A stretch of 64,000 nt of DNA from Leptidea sinapis (taxonomy: Eukaryota > Arthropoda > Insecta > Lepidoptera > Pieridae), in NCBI RefSeq assembly GCF_905404315.1, contig NC_066273.1:310001-374000 (forward strand). Direction: 5' to 3'. Below the pieces are notes generated by a model, which was given only the letters and a program-made list of their open reading frames with translations, had not been told where the DNA came from and searched no databases. Positions within the stretch are counted from its first letter, which is position 1; each line of letters opens with the position of its first letter. This document shows positions 11,936-25,747 of this stretch, piece by piece. A program made the translations under genes and the position numbers.

Positions 11936-12283
11936 TAGCTGACCCGGCAAACGTTGTTTTGCCATATAAAGTATAATTCACGCGATAGTTTTATAAGTAA
12001 TAAAATATTGCCTATATTATAGCCTGTACATCATTTTGTTCTATTGTCATTAGTTTTTGCAGCGCACGCAAAAATAGGTTTTCCATTTTACACCTTGTGT
12101 TACAAAATAGCAATTTTACTACGGATCCCTAATTTTGAAAAAAAAACATAGCCTATAGCCTTCCTCGATAAATGGACTACCCAACACTGAAAGAATCATT
12201 CAAATCAGACCAGTAGTACCAGAGATTAGCGCGTTCAAACAAACAAACAAACACTGCAGCTTTATATATTAGTATAGATAAAA
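11936..12283 (+). repeat. CTAGCTGACCCGG-type repeat, longer copy
   Basis: It begins ctagctgacccggcaaacgt and ends tttatatattagtatagata after an (acaa)n run. It lies just downstream of the plus Gr stop and could contribute to the 3' untranslated region. Confidence 0.7.
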
Positions 12284-12289
12284 GCTCCT

Positions 12290-12385
12290 TTGATTCCTCT
12301 GGTGTTGCAAGAGATCGTGGGCGGCGGCACTTAACAACAGGTGACCCGTACGCTCGTTTGTCCTTCTATTCCTTAAAAAAAAGGG
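12290..12385 (+). mobile_element. LINE family A, 3'-tail fragment
   Basis: It carries the same tail as 840-931 (tgattcctctggtgttgcaa, ggtgacccgtacgctcgttt, A-run). Confidence 0.75.
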
Positions 12386-13049
12386 AGATTTCTACTACAA
12401 TATATTAAATTAAAACTGTTCAAAGTTACATAATATCATAGATAATAAGAAATAATTCAATTAAATGTTTGTTCTTCTTGAAACTAGTAGATAGTAGAAG
12501 TTACATTAAAGTTTATGTTACAATAATATAATGTGGTTTCAATAAGTTTTCTTGGTAGACTCCTGGTTAACGATAAGTTACAGTAATCATAGCGTATGAC
12601 AATGACAATAAGCAATCAAAAACGTTTATCAAATTTAAATAATCAAAAAATTTGATGTTTGAAATTTTTATTACACCGCCTCAAAATTTTCGCCCATCTA
12701 TCGCATGTCGCATTACTAGTAGGATTGATATTGATTGATTGATGCGCCATATTTAGGCTCAGTATCCACCAGAGCGGACAGGAGATGTCTCGTTTGTCTT
12801 TAGAATTTTGTGCCGCGTCGAGCGCAAAAGCATTGCTATAAATATAGCTCACATCTCCTCTCCGCTCTAGCCCGGTTTTCACCAAAGCGGAGAGAAGAAG
12901 AGACGAGAGGAGATTATTTGCACCAAAGCGTAGAGGAGATGTGTAGCGGGGAGGAGATGTTAGCTGAGAGAGCACGAAGTCAGTCAACTGATATCTACGA
13001 AAGGAAGACGTCATGTCGTTACAAAAGTTATATTTAAATTTGCTTGAGC
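12386..13049. other. No gene seen; short GA-rich repeats
   Basis: AT-rich to 12760. Around 12768-12960 the phrase caccaaagcgkagagrag occurs about three times on mixed strands, suggesting the core of a small non-autonomous element. I cannot delimit it. Confidence 0.4.
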
Positions 13050-13608
13050 AAGAGGAAACAAACAAACTCAACTGAAAATATTATAAAAAAATCGGCATCA
13101 ATAAGAATAAACACTTTATTACCGACTAACGTAGTATTGTTTGTGGATGACACTTCACTGATTTTCAAAGTGAAAAGAAACCAAGCTATATATGACGAAG
13201 TGAACGATATTTTATCTGACATCGTGTACTGGTTTAACGCTAATAACCTATTGTTAAATACCAAGAAAACTAAATACATTAAATTTACCGTAACAAATGT
13301 CAAAAATATATATACAAATGTTTTGTTAAACGGAGAGGTGATAGAACCGGTGGAATCTGCTATATTTCTTGGCATAACTCTAGATTCCATAATACAATGG
13401 GGCCCCCATATTGAAGGATTGGCGAACAGACTTAATTCGGCAGCATACGCGGTTAAAAAGATTAGACAATTAACTGACATAGATACGGCGCGACTAGTAC
13501 ACTTTAGTTATTTCCATAGTATTATGTCCTATGGTATATTGCTATGGGGCAACGCTGCCGATATTAATATAATATTTGTGCTGCAGAAGAGGGCTATTCG
13601 CGCTATAA
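13050..13608 (+). mobile_element. CR1/Jockey-like LINE (family B), RT C-terminal fragment
   Basis: The frame carries RT motif C as VVLFVDDTSLIF, then VYWFNANNLLLNTKKTKYI, FLGITLDSIIQWGPH, and SYFHSIMSYGILLWGNAAD to LQKRAIRAI. Both ends are truncated. The reading frame breaks off where an inverted family A copy begins. Other copies are at 22395-23340, 23636-26500, 26513-27130 and 33935-35090. Confidence 0.8.
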
Positions 13609-13624
13609 TAATAATAAGGTACAT

Positions 13625-14070
13625 GCACTGTTCCTTTTTTTATGGAATAGGAGGACAAACGAGCGTACGGGTCACCTGGTGTTAAGTGATCACCGCCGCC
13701 CACATTCTCTTGCCACACCAGAGGAATCACAAGAGCGTTGCCAGCCTTTAAGGAAGGTGTAAGATCTCTTTTTGAAGGTACCCATGTCGTATCGTCCCGG
13801 AAACACCGCACAAGGAAGCTCATTCCACAGCTTTGTAGTACGAGGGAGAAAGCTTCTTGAAAACCGCACTGTGAAAGACCGCCACACATCCAGATGGTGG
13901 GGATGATATCGTGATCGTGCGAAGGTGAAATTCGGCGACAGGTATGTTCCTTGTTTCACGGTTGTTTTATTGTGTCTACCAAATAATCTACAGTCCATTC
14001 TTAATATCGAACAAGGTTGAACCGTTAAACTTACCATGGAACCACGATTCCCGCCTCGCTCGCCACTTAC
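13625..14070 (-). mobile_element. LINE family A, 3' end, inverted
   Basis: Reading on the minus strand it gives SRYHPHHLDVWRSFTVRFSR, FLPRTTKLWNELPCAVFPGR, then a 3' tail ending in an A-run at ~13638. The part above 13945 diverges from the other copies. It stops immediately before the (TAA)n tract. Confidence 0.8.
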
Positions 14071-14074
14071 CAAA

Positions 14075-15210
<1,136 letters not shown>

Positions 15211-15586
15211 ATTCCAGATTTCATTGCTACTGGAATAACCTATTCATATATAACTCCCTTCACAATATAGTCCAATCACATGCCTACCAACTATATATAA
15301 AATCTTAACATCAGCCATAACAACAAAAATCAATAAACATGTTGAACATTATAATATAATAGCGGAAGAACAAAAAGGATGCAGGCGAGGCCACATGTAA
15401 GGAACAGTTAATAATTGATTCTACTATTCACAAACAGTACTATACTATATTATAATAAGTACTATATTATAATAAGGAACACCCATTAAATTAAAACAAA
15501 ATTGAAAAAAAAACATAAAAATGCTTAAATTTAAATATAGACAAAAAGGAAGAAAATGTGTGACCAGTGAACCAGTGATATAGTCA

Positions 15587-16815
15587 ATGTTAACAAGGAG
15601 AAATACAAAGAACGCACGCCCACCACCGCAGCTCGTTTCACCAAATGACTCCGCGTCGTCTGAGGAGGTGTACGCCACCCCCCGGAGAACGATGCGTCGA
15701 GTAGTGATGACGAGCTGCTGCCTCCAGCGCCACGCCGAGCACCTGCGCCGCGCTGAGGGAGACCACCGCTGCCGCGCCTCGTGTCAGTGGGACGCCCTGT
15801 CCTGCATCCGGCTCCCGCCGTCGGTGGTGCAGTGCGCCGCATGAGATGGACGAATATTATCAACGAAAATATCATGCGAGCGTACTATGGGGCGACAGAA
15901 AGGGAAACAAACCTCACTGCGTATCATTCCCGAATGTTTTCTCTGTTTCAGATCCTTGAACCAGGAATGACCGTTACGACACAACGACTGTCTGATCAAG
16001 TGCGGTTTATTTAACGCAACAACGTGTTGGATGATGCTACGCTTGATCGACTACGCTCTGAGTTGACAGTCTCTACACCTAGTACTAATCAATCTCAACC
16101 ATCTAACGATCAAGAGAACTCACAAACTAATCTGATGTCACTTACAGATTGTAGTTATGTCGTGGTGGACGTCGAGACTGTAACTATAAGTACCCATGAT
16201 AATGAGCAATTGAGGAGGGCTTTGGAAGATACGATTGACGAGTTCAGACAAATACCAGCTTCTGGGAAACCGCGACTTCCCCGTTTTCCTACGCATAATC
16301 GTAACATATCGTTAGTTATGGCTCTGGATCGTATACTTGATACCTATTTACAATCTAGACAAGACCTTGCTGATACACATTCGATCCTTTACTGTGCAGC
16401 CATTGCAGCCGGGTCGCTCATGTCAGGTTTCCGGATTCTGATAGGGGGGCACGGGTCGCTGGTGAAACACCTCATTGGCAAAAAGTATCGAACAACGTAT
16501 CAATGCTGCTAGAACCAAGATAGGCAAACTAATCTGTTTTAGATCGGGTAATACCCGCCCAAGAGTATGCGTTTTGTGACACAGGCCTTTGCTGGAATAA
16601 ATATAAAACCTAAAGATTATAGTACCTGTGTCACGGAAAGAATTGACTATCTAAAGCAGAAGGTTTCTGCGTGGGCGAACCGGATCCGCCGCTATAAAAA
16701 ACGCGCAGACAGATATTATCAGAATCGCACCTTCCAAAGTGGCCAAAGAAAGGTATATAGAAGTTGGGAAGACAACGCACCCTGTGGTACTGATTCACCT
16801 GCCAAATATGGATGA
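15587..16815 (+). pseudogene. Dong/R4-like ORF, disrupted N-terminal part
   Basis: An ATG at 15587 opens a frame that must shift at a cytosine run to reach an acidic segment (NDASSSDDELLPPAP) and then RMRWTNIINENIMRAYYG. A TAA at 16012 interrupts before NNVLDDATLDRLRSEL (16024-16512). A further shift leads to INAARTKIGKLICFRSGN, then FVTQAFAGINIKPKDYS (16567-16815) and NQRKVYRSWED-like sequence. I see no DNA-binding zinc fingers at the N-terminus. The pieces are in the right order for one protein, so this is decay and not separate genes. Confidence 0.7.
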
Positions 16816-19147
16816 GAGGTACTCTTTTTGGAAAAATATTTGGTCGGTGCCCATCACTCACACTGACAATGAATGGATGAATACCGTTGAGCGCTCGTGT
16901 GAACAGTTGCAACCTATGGCGCCTGTTGTAATTAGCCCACTTGATGTCACAAACGCAATTAGTTTAACCCACAACTGGAAAAGCCCAGGGCCAGATGGGT
17001 TACAAAATTTTTGGTTGAAATGGTTGCGGTCTTCACACGGCTGCTTAGCTAAACAATATCAGAAAGCCATTCAGTCGGAATCCCTTCCTTCTTTTATGAC
17101 TGCAGGTATCACCTTTCTGCTCCATAAATCGGGTAGTACCATCGAACCTAGAAACTTTAGACCAATAACATGCTTACCCACAATCTATAAGCTCCTTACA
17201 TCCATATTGAAATCAAAAATAAATAAACATTTATGTGAAAATAAAATTTTAGATCCTGCTCAAAATGGATGTAAGGTTGGGTCCCGTGGTACAAAGGAGT
17301 TCCTCCTCATTGACATGGCTGTTAACCAACAGGTTCGTCGAAATAAGAAGAACCTCTCTGCCGCTTGGATTGTTTATAAGAAGGCCTATGATTCGGTGCC
17401 TCATACGTGGTTGAGACGAGTACTTGAACTGTACATAGTTGATAATGGTCTATGTGCATTTCTTGGCTCATGTATGAGGCAGTGGACGACAGCTCTATGT
17501 CTCCATGATGCGGCTGGGAATCTTAACATTTCGGAACCTATAAGGATTGAGCGGGGTATCTATCAGGGTCATAGTCTGAGTCCTTTGTGGTTTTGTCTAG
17601 CTCTGAATCCCTTAGGTGTTCTACTGAGGAATACTAGGTTAGGGTTTCAGTTTCATAAGCGAGGAGAAACAATTTCTCACCTCTTATATATGGATGATCT
17701 AAAGTTATATGCACGGAATAAACAAGACTTGATATCATTATTAAATGTCACGCAAACATTTAGTCATGACATCGGAATGGAATTCGGTGTGGATAATTGT
17801 GCGACCATACATGTACTCAGAGGCAGGGTTGTAAATAGCGACAATATACAACTATCAGAGTCATTATTTCTCAAATCACTTAGTGCGACTGAAACCTACA
17901 AATACCTTGGTATATCAGAATACTTCGGATTTTTAGATAGGGACATTAAACAGCTGGTGACGGTACGTTTCTTTAACCGACTAACTAAAGTTTTAAAAAC
18001 TCTACTGTCTGGTGGAAACAAGGAACGTGCTTTCAACAGCTGGGTAATGCCCCTATTAATATACACTTTCGGCATTCTAAAGTGGACTCAGACCGAGCTT
18101 GACGCCCTAGATAGAAAGGTCCGTAAACTACCGACGACATACCGGATGCACCATCCACGCTCATCTTTGATGAGATTATACATCCCACGAAAATGTGGTG
18201 GCCGCGGGTTTCTAAGTGCCAAAAACCTGCATAATCGTGAGCTGTATAACCTCAGAGAATATTTCCTACGTAAAGAATGGGCAGTGCATCAAGAAATTGT
18301 GGCAGTAGACAAAGGACTTACTCCGCTCTCTTTATCCAAAGAGAATTGGCGAAAACCGGTGAAAAAAAATCGCATGAATGTATGGAGAGGAAAAGAGCTT
18401 CATGAACGGTGTTATCGGGCTCTCTACTCGATTTCGTCTGTGACCTGGCTGCGATTTGGTGACCTCTTTGGGGAAACTGAAGGTTTTGCCTGTGCAATTG
18501 CTGATGAAGTTATCAAGACGAATAACTACCGGAAATACATCATGAAGGATGGCACAGTAGACATATGTCGGGCGTGCCATCATCCTGGTGAGTCTATCAG
18601 ACATATTATTTCCGGTTGTTCTCGTCTTGCCAATGGAGAGTATTTGCACAGACACAACCAAGTAGCCAGGATTATCCATCAGCAACTTGTTCTTCGATAC
18701 AATCTTGTGCATTTTGAAGTCCCGTATTATAAGTATACTCCGGAGCCAGTTCTAGAAAACAGCCGTGCCAAGCTCTACTGGGACCGATCTATCATCACGG
18801 ACAGAATTATCATTGCTAATAAGCCTGATATTGTGTTGGTAGATCGGTTAGAGCGTCGGGAATTTATTGTTGATATCACCGTTCCATGTGATGATAACCT
18901 TGTGAAAGCTGAAATAGACAAATTGTCGAAGTACCTAGACTTAGCACACGAGGTTACTGACATGTGGGAAGTTGATTCAACAATATTTGTCCCAATAGTC
19001 GTTTCCATAAACGGTCTCATAGCAAAGAGCCTCGACCATCATCTCAAGAAGCTCTCACTTAATAACTGGATAAAGGGTCAGTTACAGAAAGCAGCTGTTT
19101 TGGGAACGGCACGCATCGTGCGGAAGTTCCTCAGTCTGTCTCCCTAA
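16739..19147 (+). pseudogene. Dong/R4-like RT and restriction-like endonuclease, 802 codons
   Basis: The homologous part starts near PNMDERYSFWKNIW; the upstream ~20 codons are out of frame with the family. RT blocks: SPGPDGLQNFWLKWL, FRPITCLPTIYKLLTS, motif A AAWIVYKKAYDSVPH, motif B GIYQGHSLSPLWFCLALNPL, motif C HLLYMDDLKLYA. The first aspartate expected in motif A is valine, and the QGD of motif B is QGH. Both should cripple polymerisation. After the RT come a CX2CX8HX4C knuckle (CRACHHPGESIRHIISGC) and the nuclease core PDIVLVDR, then FIVDITVPCDDNL and KLSKY. The C-terminus ends ARIVRKFLSLSP. The long open frame contrasts with the shattered 5' part. It is not likely to be active. Confidence 0.8.
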
Positions 19148-19260
19148 CCACCGGCGGAATTGTCGTGAACCAACGCCGGCGGGACTCTATTTTTTATATT
19201 TATATTTGTAATATTGTTTTTTTATAAATATAAATGTAGAAAATAAGATAAAATTATAAT

Positions 19261-22200
19261 AAAGAGAATAGTAATAAAATTTATTGCCTTGAAATTAATT
19301 TAAGTATACAATATCAGCTTATTACAAACATACATTAAGACAAAAGTGAGTAGGCTCAGCTTATGCTGCTTGAAATAATATTTTCATGCAGCGTTGGTTT
19401 TCAGCCATTCCCATCTCCCTAAGGTGTAAGGTGGGATACATAGTAAAGAGGGCAAACTAATAACGATTACAATGCAGATCTAAACTTTTTCTAAATATAT
19501 CAACCTCTGTTTTTTAATAATTTTAATAATTTCATATTGGGAAATTGAATTGAGATGTAGTAGCTCTTTCAATTCTTAACAATATGTTATTTCAAATATT
19601 GTTTTCAAATTTAATTTGAGTTAGTGTTAAGTTGTCATCAGGAAGGATTTCACAACATGAGCTCGTTATATATTAGGTAGTGATGAAATTCAGTTGAATT
19701 GGTCGCATAACAGTTGATGATATTATGCTCTTATATGATAATAATAAATATTATATTGATATATTTTCTTACACTCGTGGTGTTACACATTTAAATTAAA
19801 CACTTTTTAAAAGATTAAAACGCGTGTAATGGTAACTTTGGTTTTACATTAGACTTTTAGTTTAAAAAAAATTTAAATTAAAAGATACACAAATTTCAAT
19901 ACAGAAGACGGTCTAAAGTTACTAAGATCTGGGATCCAATAATATCTAAATTTAAACCCACAAGTACACCTACCAAAAAACAACTACACCTACCAAAAGA
20001 CACTGTCAGTAAATTTTACAACAAACCATCTGTCTACAGCAAATCCCACCTCCGAGACAATAAATGGGGATAAACTTCATAATGACAACTACCTGTGACA
20101 AGTACTATCTTGATTCATTTCATTTGTAGTCCAAAGAGGATGTTAATACTACGTAATAAGAGATGGAACTGCATAAGTAAAAATTGATATTTAGTTTAGT
20201 ATGCACGTGCAGTGATTTGATATAAGTTTGAAATAGTAGTAATTGTAGTATGGCGATTGGCCACGAAGTATAATCCGGCAAGTTTGAAAGCGAACAGTTG
20301 TTAAAACGTAGTAGATTTCGTGTATCTCCGTTTTTTACAAGATTATAGCCGTTATCTGTCAACCTATCAATGACTGCACGATTCATACAATCGCCTTTTT
20401 CTTAGAGAGATTCGCTAGGCTGCAGTGAAAACGTGATTATAGCAAAAATGTAATATTTTACGCAAAAACTAATGTAAAAACAACTTTATAATTACACGCG
20501 TTTTAATATAAAGGAAAAAAGTATAAATATAAAAATATATATAAAAAACAATATAACAGTTAAGTAAAAGTGTTTTATTTAAATGTTATCTTGTTTCTTA
20601 TTTTATTATTAGGACACCGTGCATGATTATTAATAAAGTTGAAAATGAATCAAATTGATACCTTAAATAATTATTAAATACCTACTTATGATAAGCTCCC
20701 TATATTTTAATAATAATAATTAAAAGGTTTATTTGGTTCAAAAAGCTTACAAAAATCTTAAAACTGATAACAATATGGAAATTAAAAGACCAAAATAGTG
20801 TCAAGTCAGCATTATATTAAGAATTTTACTTCTCAACGCTTTGCGGTTTTGCAAGTGTGAAACATCATAAGTAAAGTAACAACAGTGACATCTGAAACCG
20901 GAGATTGAGTAACAGTTTTGCATCGAAAAGCTAAAATTGTGGAGCGGATTAAATTTACAGAATTTCTCTTTGAAGCGTTCTTCCTCACGTAACTCATTAT
21001 TTCGTTTCAGAACATTTCGTACGACTCCATTTATTATTCCGCATGAGTCACATGAAACGTTCTGATGATTTCACATTTCAATGGTATTAACATCAGAATA
21101 TTTTTATTTCAATGTTTGTTAGAGGAGATTCTTCATAAATTAACATTAAGATCTACGTACTAATATCTATCTACGTAGTAATATCATCGCTTAGACTTCA
21201 ACTTTTATTATAATTAAGTTATTAACACGTTTAATATAAATTATTTCGTAATTTTTTATGTTTAAATTACCACCGACTTGAAAATGTTCTTGATGTTTTG
21301 AAATCAGTGAAGTTTGTAATTCTTTACTTCGTTAGTACACTCTATCTAAACTTATTAACAAATCTATACTATGTTAAAAGCAATCGACGTTTTAATACTA
21401 AAAATAAATAAAATAATATATTAAAATTAAAAACAAGAAATATACTTGGCTAACCCTTTTATTGCTAGCATTTTATTAAGATTTTATTAAACGAAATATT
21501 GTAAAAACTACGCAAACATAGTAGTATAGAAATTAATTACTTTTATTACCAAGGTATTCAAGCAATTTTGAGTAGGCGTACGTAAAGTACGAAAAACTTT
21601 GTCTTCCCCACAGTAATTTGTCATATCTCGTGGAACTTTGAAAGATTTATTAAGCCTATTAATAACATAGTGAGTTACTTCATGGTTTGGAATTCAATTT
21701 CAATATGTTCTTGTTAAACCAATTTGTGTCAGAATAGGAAGATTCCGGAGGAAAAGGAGTTTCACATATAATGAAAACTCTCAATCTCATAATCTCTCAA
21801 GTTAATCATAATTACAAAATAACATTGAATTCTTTATGATTTATATTATTTGAATTAAAAGTAAACTAAGAATTTCTGGTTATAATTAAAAGTGATTCAA
21901 ATAAAAATAGAGCCTATCTGTCTCAACTTCTCCGCCTCAGCGAGAAAATTTATCAAAATCATACCAAATTTGTTAAAGTACCCGCTCGGTAAATGATGAG
22001 GAATTTTATTGGAACACTTTCGCTGACGTTGCAAGATTACAGTGAACTCTGAATTTCTTGAGTGAATTTTTATATTTCATGATGGAATCCATAAATATGA
22101 AGTAATTTCGTTGAATTTATTCATGCTCTGCTAATATAATAAAAGGAAGATTTTATATAATTTGCATTATATAGTTACTTATAAATTAAGCGAAACATGC

Positions 22201-22394
22201 AATTGATGCCATGTTACTTTTACATTTATAAATGATGGTTGTTACTCAAAAATATGAAAAAAAACAACATAAATGCTTATTTACAGATATAATTCCAAAA
22301 ACTAAACAAGTTATACATAAATTTGACTCAGATCATTAGAACATAGTATGAGTGAAAAATTAATTCAAAAATAATACCCATAACAAAAAATAGG
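19261..22394. other. No gene seen, except TIR element
   Basis: Very AT-rich. Apart from the element at 19799-20523 I see no exon-like or repeat sequence I can name. Confidence 0.6.
19799..20523. mobile_element. Non-autonomous TIR element
   Basis: The ends are inverted: left cactttttaaaagattaaaa then cgcgtgtaat and ttttacattag; right ctaatgtaaaaa then attacacgcgttttaat. The match extends over about 50 bp with mismatches. A second copy supplies the right end at 60868-60970. The internal 88-codon minus frame (20120-20386) has no recognised domain. Confidence 0.7.
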
Positions 22395-23340
22395 ATAAAA
22401 GTGATGCAAGAATCTTTATTACTTCTGTTTTTATCGAACAACCTGTCTTCAAACGAAAAGTATAATTTATTTTTTCATTCTTTTATCGACCTTTTTAAAG
22501 AAATATTTACACCTAGATCGAATAGGGTCTCGAATATTTTAACGTTCAGCGAATGGGCAACACCTGACTTACATAAACGGAGGAAAACAATGTATGGGTT
22601 ATATAGAGAAAAACAATTCAACAGAAGCGATACATTCGGAATACTGAATCTCGAAATCTCGAGCGATTGCCAATTCCGTGGCCACCTGGAGGGCAAAGCC
22701 AAATTGGCTTCGAAGAAGCTGGGCGTCATCAATACATCAAGACATCACAAGTAAGAATATCATCCCCACCATCTGGATGTGTGGCGGTTTTCAAGGAGCT
22801 CCACAGTGCGGTTTTCAAGGAGCTTTCTTCCACGTGCTACAAAGCTGTGGAATGAGCATCCTTGTGCGGTGTTTCCGGGACGATACGACGTGGGTACCTT
22901 CAAAAAAAGCGCGTACACCTTCCTTAAAGGCCGGCAACGCTTTTGTGATTCCTCTGGTGTTGCAAGAGAATGTGGGCGGCGGTGATCACTTAACACCAGG
23001 TAACCCGAACGCTCATTTGTCCTCCTATTCCATTAAAAAAAAAACATTTAAGGAATATGTTAAACAGTACTCAAAGCAGTTTAGAACCGACTGTCTCTTA
23101 GCTAAATCCAAATTTCTAAGTTCGAAAATCCAAAATAGCATAAATAGAATAAAAACTATATGGGATGTTATTAATAATGAAACACGACGGTCAAGTCGAG
23201 TCAATAATAAGCTCAAATTACAAATAAAAGGCAAACTTTTAAACGAAGACACTGAAGTAGCCAACGCTTTTGAATTATATTTTACCAATATTCCAGTCTC
23301 AACAATAAAGTAATTGAATTCCTCAACGACCTCCGCTGTT
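22395..23340 (+). mobile_element. LINE family B, endonuclease-RT linker region, split by insertion
   Basis: Frame 22401-22636 (KYNLFFHSFIDLFKEIF, ILTFSEWATPDLHKRRKTMY) continues in frame after 23049 (FKEYVKQYSKQFRTDC, NETRRSSRVNNKLKLQIKG, VANAFELYFTNI). It is the same region as 25040-24760 of the inverted copy. The two halves are separated by a 407-bp family A element, and removing that element with one copy of its 5-bp duplication rejoins the frame exactly. Confidence 0.85.
22637..23043 (+). mobile_element. LINE family A nested in family B
   Basis: It is flanked by acatt on both sides (22632-22636 and 23044-23048) and ends in an A-run. Its own sequence has lost about 130 codons between KAKLASKKLGVIN and YHPHHLDVW-like sequence. 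It also has a small duplication of ttttcaaggagct. Insertion postdates the family B copy. Confidence 0.9.
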
Positions 23341-23439
23341 GGTAAAATGAAGAAAAGTGTACCGGAATGTAAAATTAATTTTAAATTTTTTCATATAACT
23401 ATTACATTAAAAGGCATAAAAGGCATTTATTTTCTCAAA

Positions 23440-23640
23440 ATTGTTTCCTTTAGAATTATTTTTGATGTCATTTCTTATACTACTAGATACTACTACCGCT
23501 TCGGAAACAAATGGCGCTCTGAGAGAGAAGAAGCGGCGCAAGAAACTCTCCCAGCATTCTTTTTTTTTTGCGCTCTTTTCAATAAAAATATACAATATTG
23601 TACAGTCATTTCTATCGCTATAAAATAATCACAATCTAGT
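23440..23640 (+). repeat. Lepidopteran-type interspersed repeat
   Basis: It carries ctactaccgcttcggaaaca and gaagcggcgcaagaaactct followed by an AATAAA motif. It resembles the 3' untranslated tail of a LINE or SINE. It does not code. Confidence 0.5.
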
Positions 23641-25152
23641 CCCAGGCTGTCCCATCATTTAGATATTCAGCAGTGGAGTAATAGGATTTACGACACAGCC
23701 ATTTTTTTATAAAGCATTTAAATTTATTTATAGATAATGCCTTAACAGTGGCTGGGACCTTATTATAGAAGTGTATACATTTACCCTTAAAGCTATTATG
23801 TATCTTATAAAGCCTACTAGAATTAGTTACAAGCAATCCTTTATTTCTAGTGTCATAATAATGAAAATCACTATTAAGAGCAAAAAGGTGACGATTTTTG
23901 TGAACATATATTAAATTTTCATAAATGTACTGACAATGAACATTCATAATATTTATTTCTTTCAATTTTTCTTTGAGACTGTCTATAACCAAGCTGATGC
24001 ACGAACAGCTCTCTTTTGCAGAGCAAACACTATATCAATGTCAGCAGCATGACCCCATAGTAATATACCGTACGTCATGATGCTGTGAAAATAACTGAAG
24101 TACACTAATCTAGCGGTCGCAACATTCGTGTACTCTCCAATCTTTCTAACTGTATATGCCGCAGAGCTGAGTCTATCTGTTAGATGGGTAATATGTGGAC
24201 CCCACTGAAGCTTTTTATCTAACGTGATACCCAGGAAGACCGTAGTGTCCACAAGTTCCAATCTCTGGTCATTTATAAATACGTTGGTTTGTACCTTCCG
24301 CTGTGTTTGGTGAAATGAACCGTAACTTTGTTTTTTTACTGTTTAAGTGCAGATTAGTGAAAAGAAACTGATTTTTCTTCATTAATTTACAAAAATGCAT
24401 TTGTAGCTGTTGAAGCAAAAGTTTTTCAAAAATTTTACGAAAAACAGGCAGCACTGAAATAGGTCTGAAATTCACAGGGTCAAAAGAACTGCCCGATTTA
24501 AACAAAGGTATAACTTTGCAGTATTTCATCAGGTCAGGGAACACACCCTCATCTATGCATTCATTAAATATTATTGCTAATTCAGGTGCTATAATGTCAA
24601 GTATGTATATTACAATATTAGTCGAATGTCCCCATAGGTCTTTTGTATTTTTTAGGTTAATTAATTTGAAGATTTTTATTATATCGCTATATGTAACATA
24701 CTTAAATTTCAAATCAGTGGAAGATACTGGTACGTGTAATTTAAGCATATCATGTGCTGCTTTTGGTGAAGAGTTAAGGTCTTTGGTCGTGACAATCAGG
24801 ATTTCGGAGAAGTATTTATCAAATTCATTTGCAATTTCTATTTCCGAATTTGTAACGCGATTATTAATATTTAAACAGATAGAGGTGTTACGGCAATTCG
24901 ATCTATCAGTTTCATTGTTAATTACACTGCAAGTCGCTTTTACTTTGTTATTACTGTTTTTAATTTTATCTGCAATGAAACGTGTTTTCGCTTCATGACA
25001 AACTACTTTAAAGAGCCTGGAGTATTTTTTTACATATATTTTAAATTCTTCACTGTTATTGTAATGTTTCTCATAATAAAGGTCATATAAGCGTTTACGA
25101 CTTTAGCTGATGACTCTAACGCCAATGTTCTGCAATACGTAATATATCTATA

Positions 25153-25510
25153 CTAGCTGCCCCGACAGACGTTGTTCTGTAGATAATAAAAAAAACTGTT
25201 TTATACGAAATTGCTAATAATATTTCTAAACATCAAGAATTATTTCGTAAAATGCTCCCTGTTGTTATAATGAAATTGCTTCACAGCGGAACTGTCAAAC
25301 CGTGTGTCACTTAATTCTCTCATAGAAAATATGTCCATACAAAACAAATATTGATAATAAAATAATTATGGGTCCCAAATCGAAATAAAAACTATCGTAT
25401 CTCTCAAGTTGGACCAAATAGCACTCCATGAAGTAATCCCCACTAAATTCCGTTCATTAGTTTAGGAGTCCATCGCGGACAAACAACGTGTCACGTAATT
25501 TATATATATT
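25153..25510 (+). repeat. CTAGCTGCCCCGACAG repeat inserted in family B
   Basis: Its first ~180 bases match 37626-37810 (gacgttgttctgtaKataat, gaaattg.ttcacagc.gaac, tgtcaaaccgtg, attctctcatagaaa). It ends near catcgcggacaaacaacgtg. It interrupts ORF2 of the surrounding LINE. Confidence 0.75.
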
Positions 25511-25747
25511 AAGATTACAGCAGCTCAAAAACAGTTCAATTTCTAATTCCTTACTTGAGATACCTTGTATATACTCGTGAACTATATTTATGAGCTTTAT
25601 ATTATGATTATCCCTAGCAGTAACATTGATATTTGGTAAATATTGCCTATTTTGTATGATATTGCAAGAGTTCTCCTCCCTTGTCAAATAACTTAATTTA
25701 AATTAATTAAAGAAAAATCTTCATCGTTATATTTTTGTACATTAGTA

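Larger units (their letters stand above)
15211..19260 (+). mobile_element. Dong/R4-like non-LTR retrotransposon
   Basis: A roughly 4-kb LINE with a single ORF design: N-terminal region, central RT, C-terminal zinc knuckle and restriction-enzyme-like endonuclease. That plan fits the R2/R4 groups and not the APE-type LINEs elsewhere in this window. Its 5' end abuts a TAA array. Dong elements of the R4 clade are known to target (TAA)n, so the setting supports the assignment. The 3' end is AT-rich with TAA-containing sequence (ataataaagagaatagtaat). The 5' third is broken: a one-base shift at the C6 run near 15680, TGA at 15754, TAA at 16012, and shifts near 16450-16560 and 16750-16805. Confidence 0.75.

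Noticed and set aside
20120..20386. 88-codon minus-strand frame
   Set aside because: It lies inside a TIR element, with no domain and no sign of coding bias.
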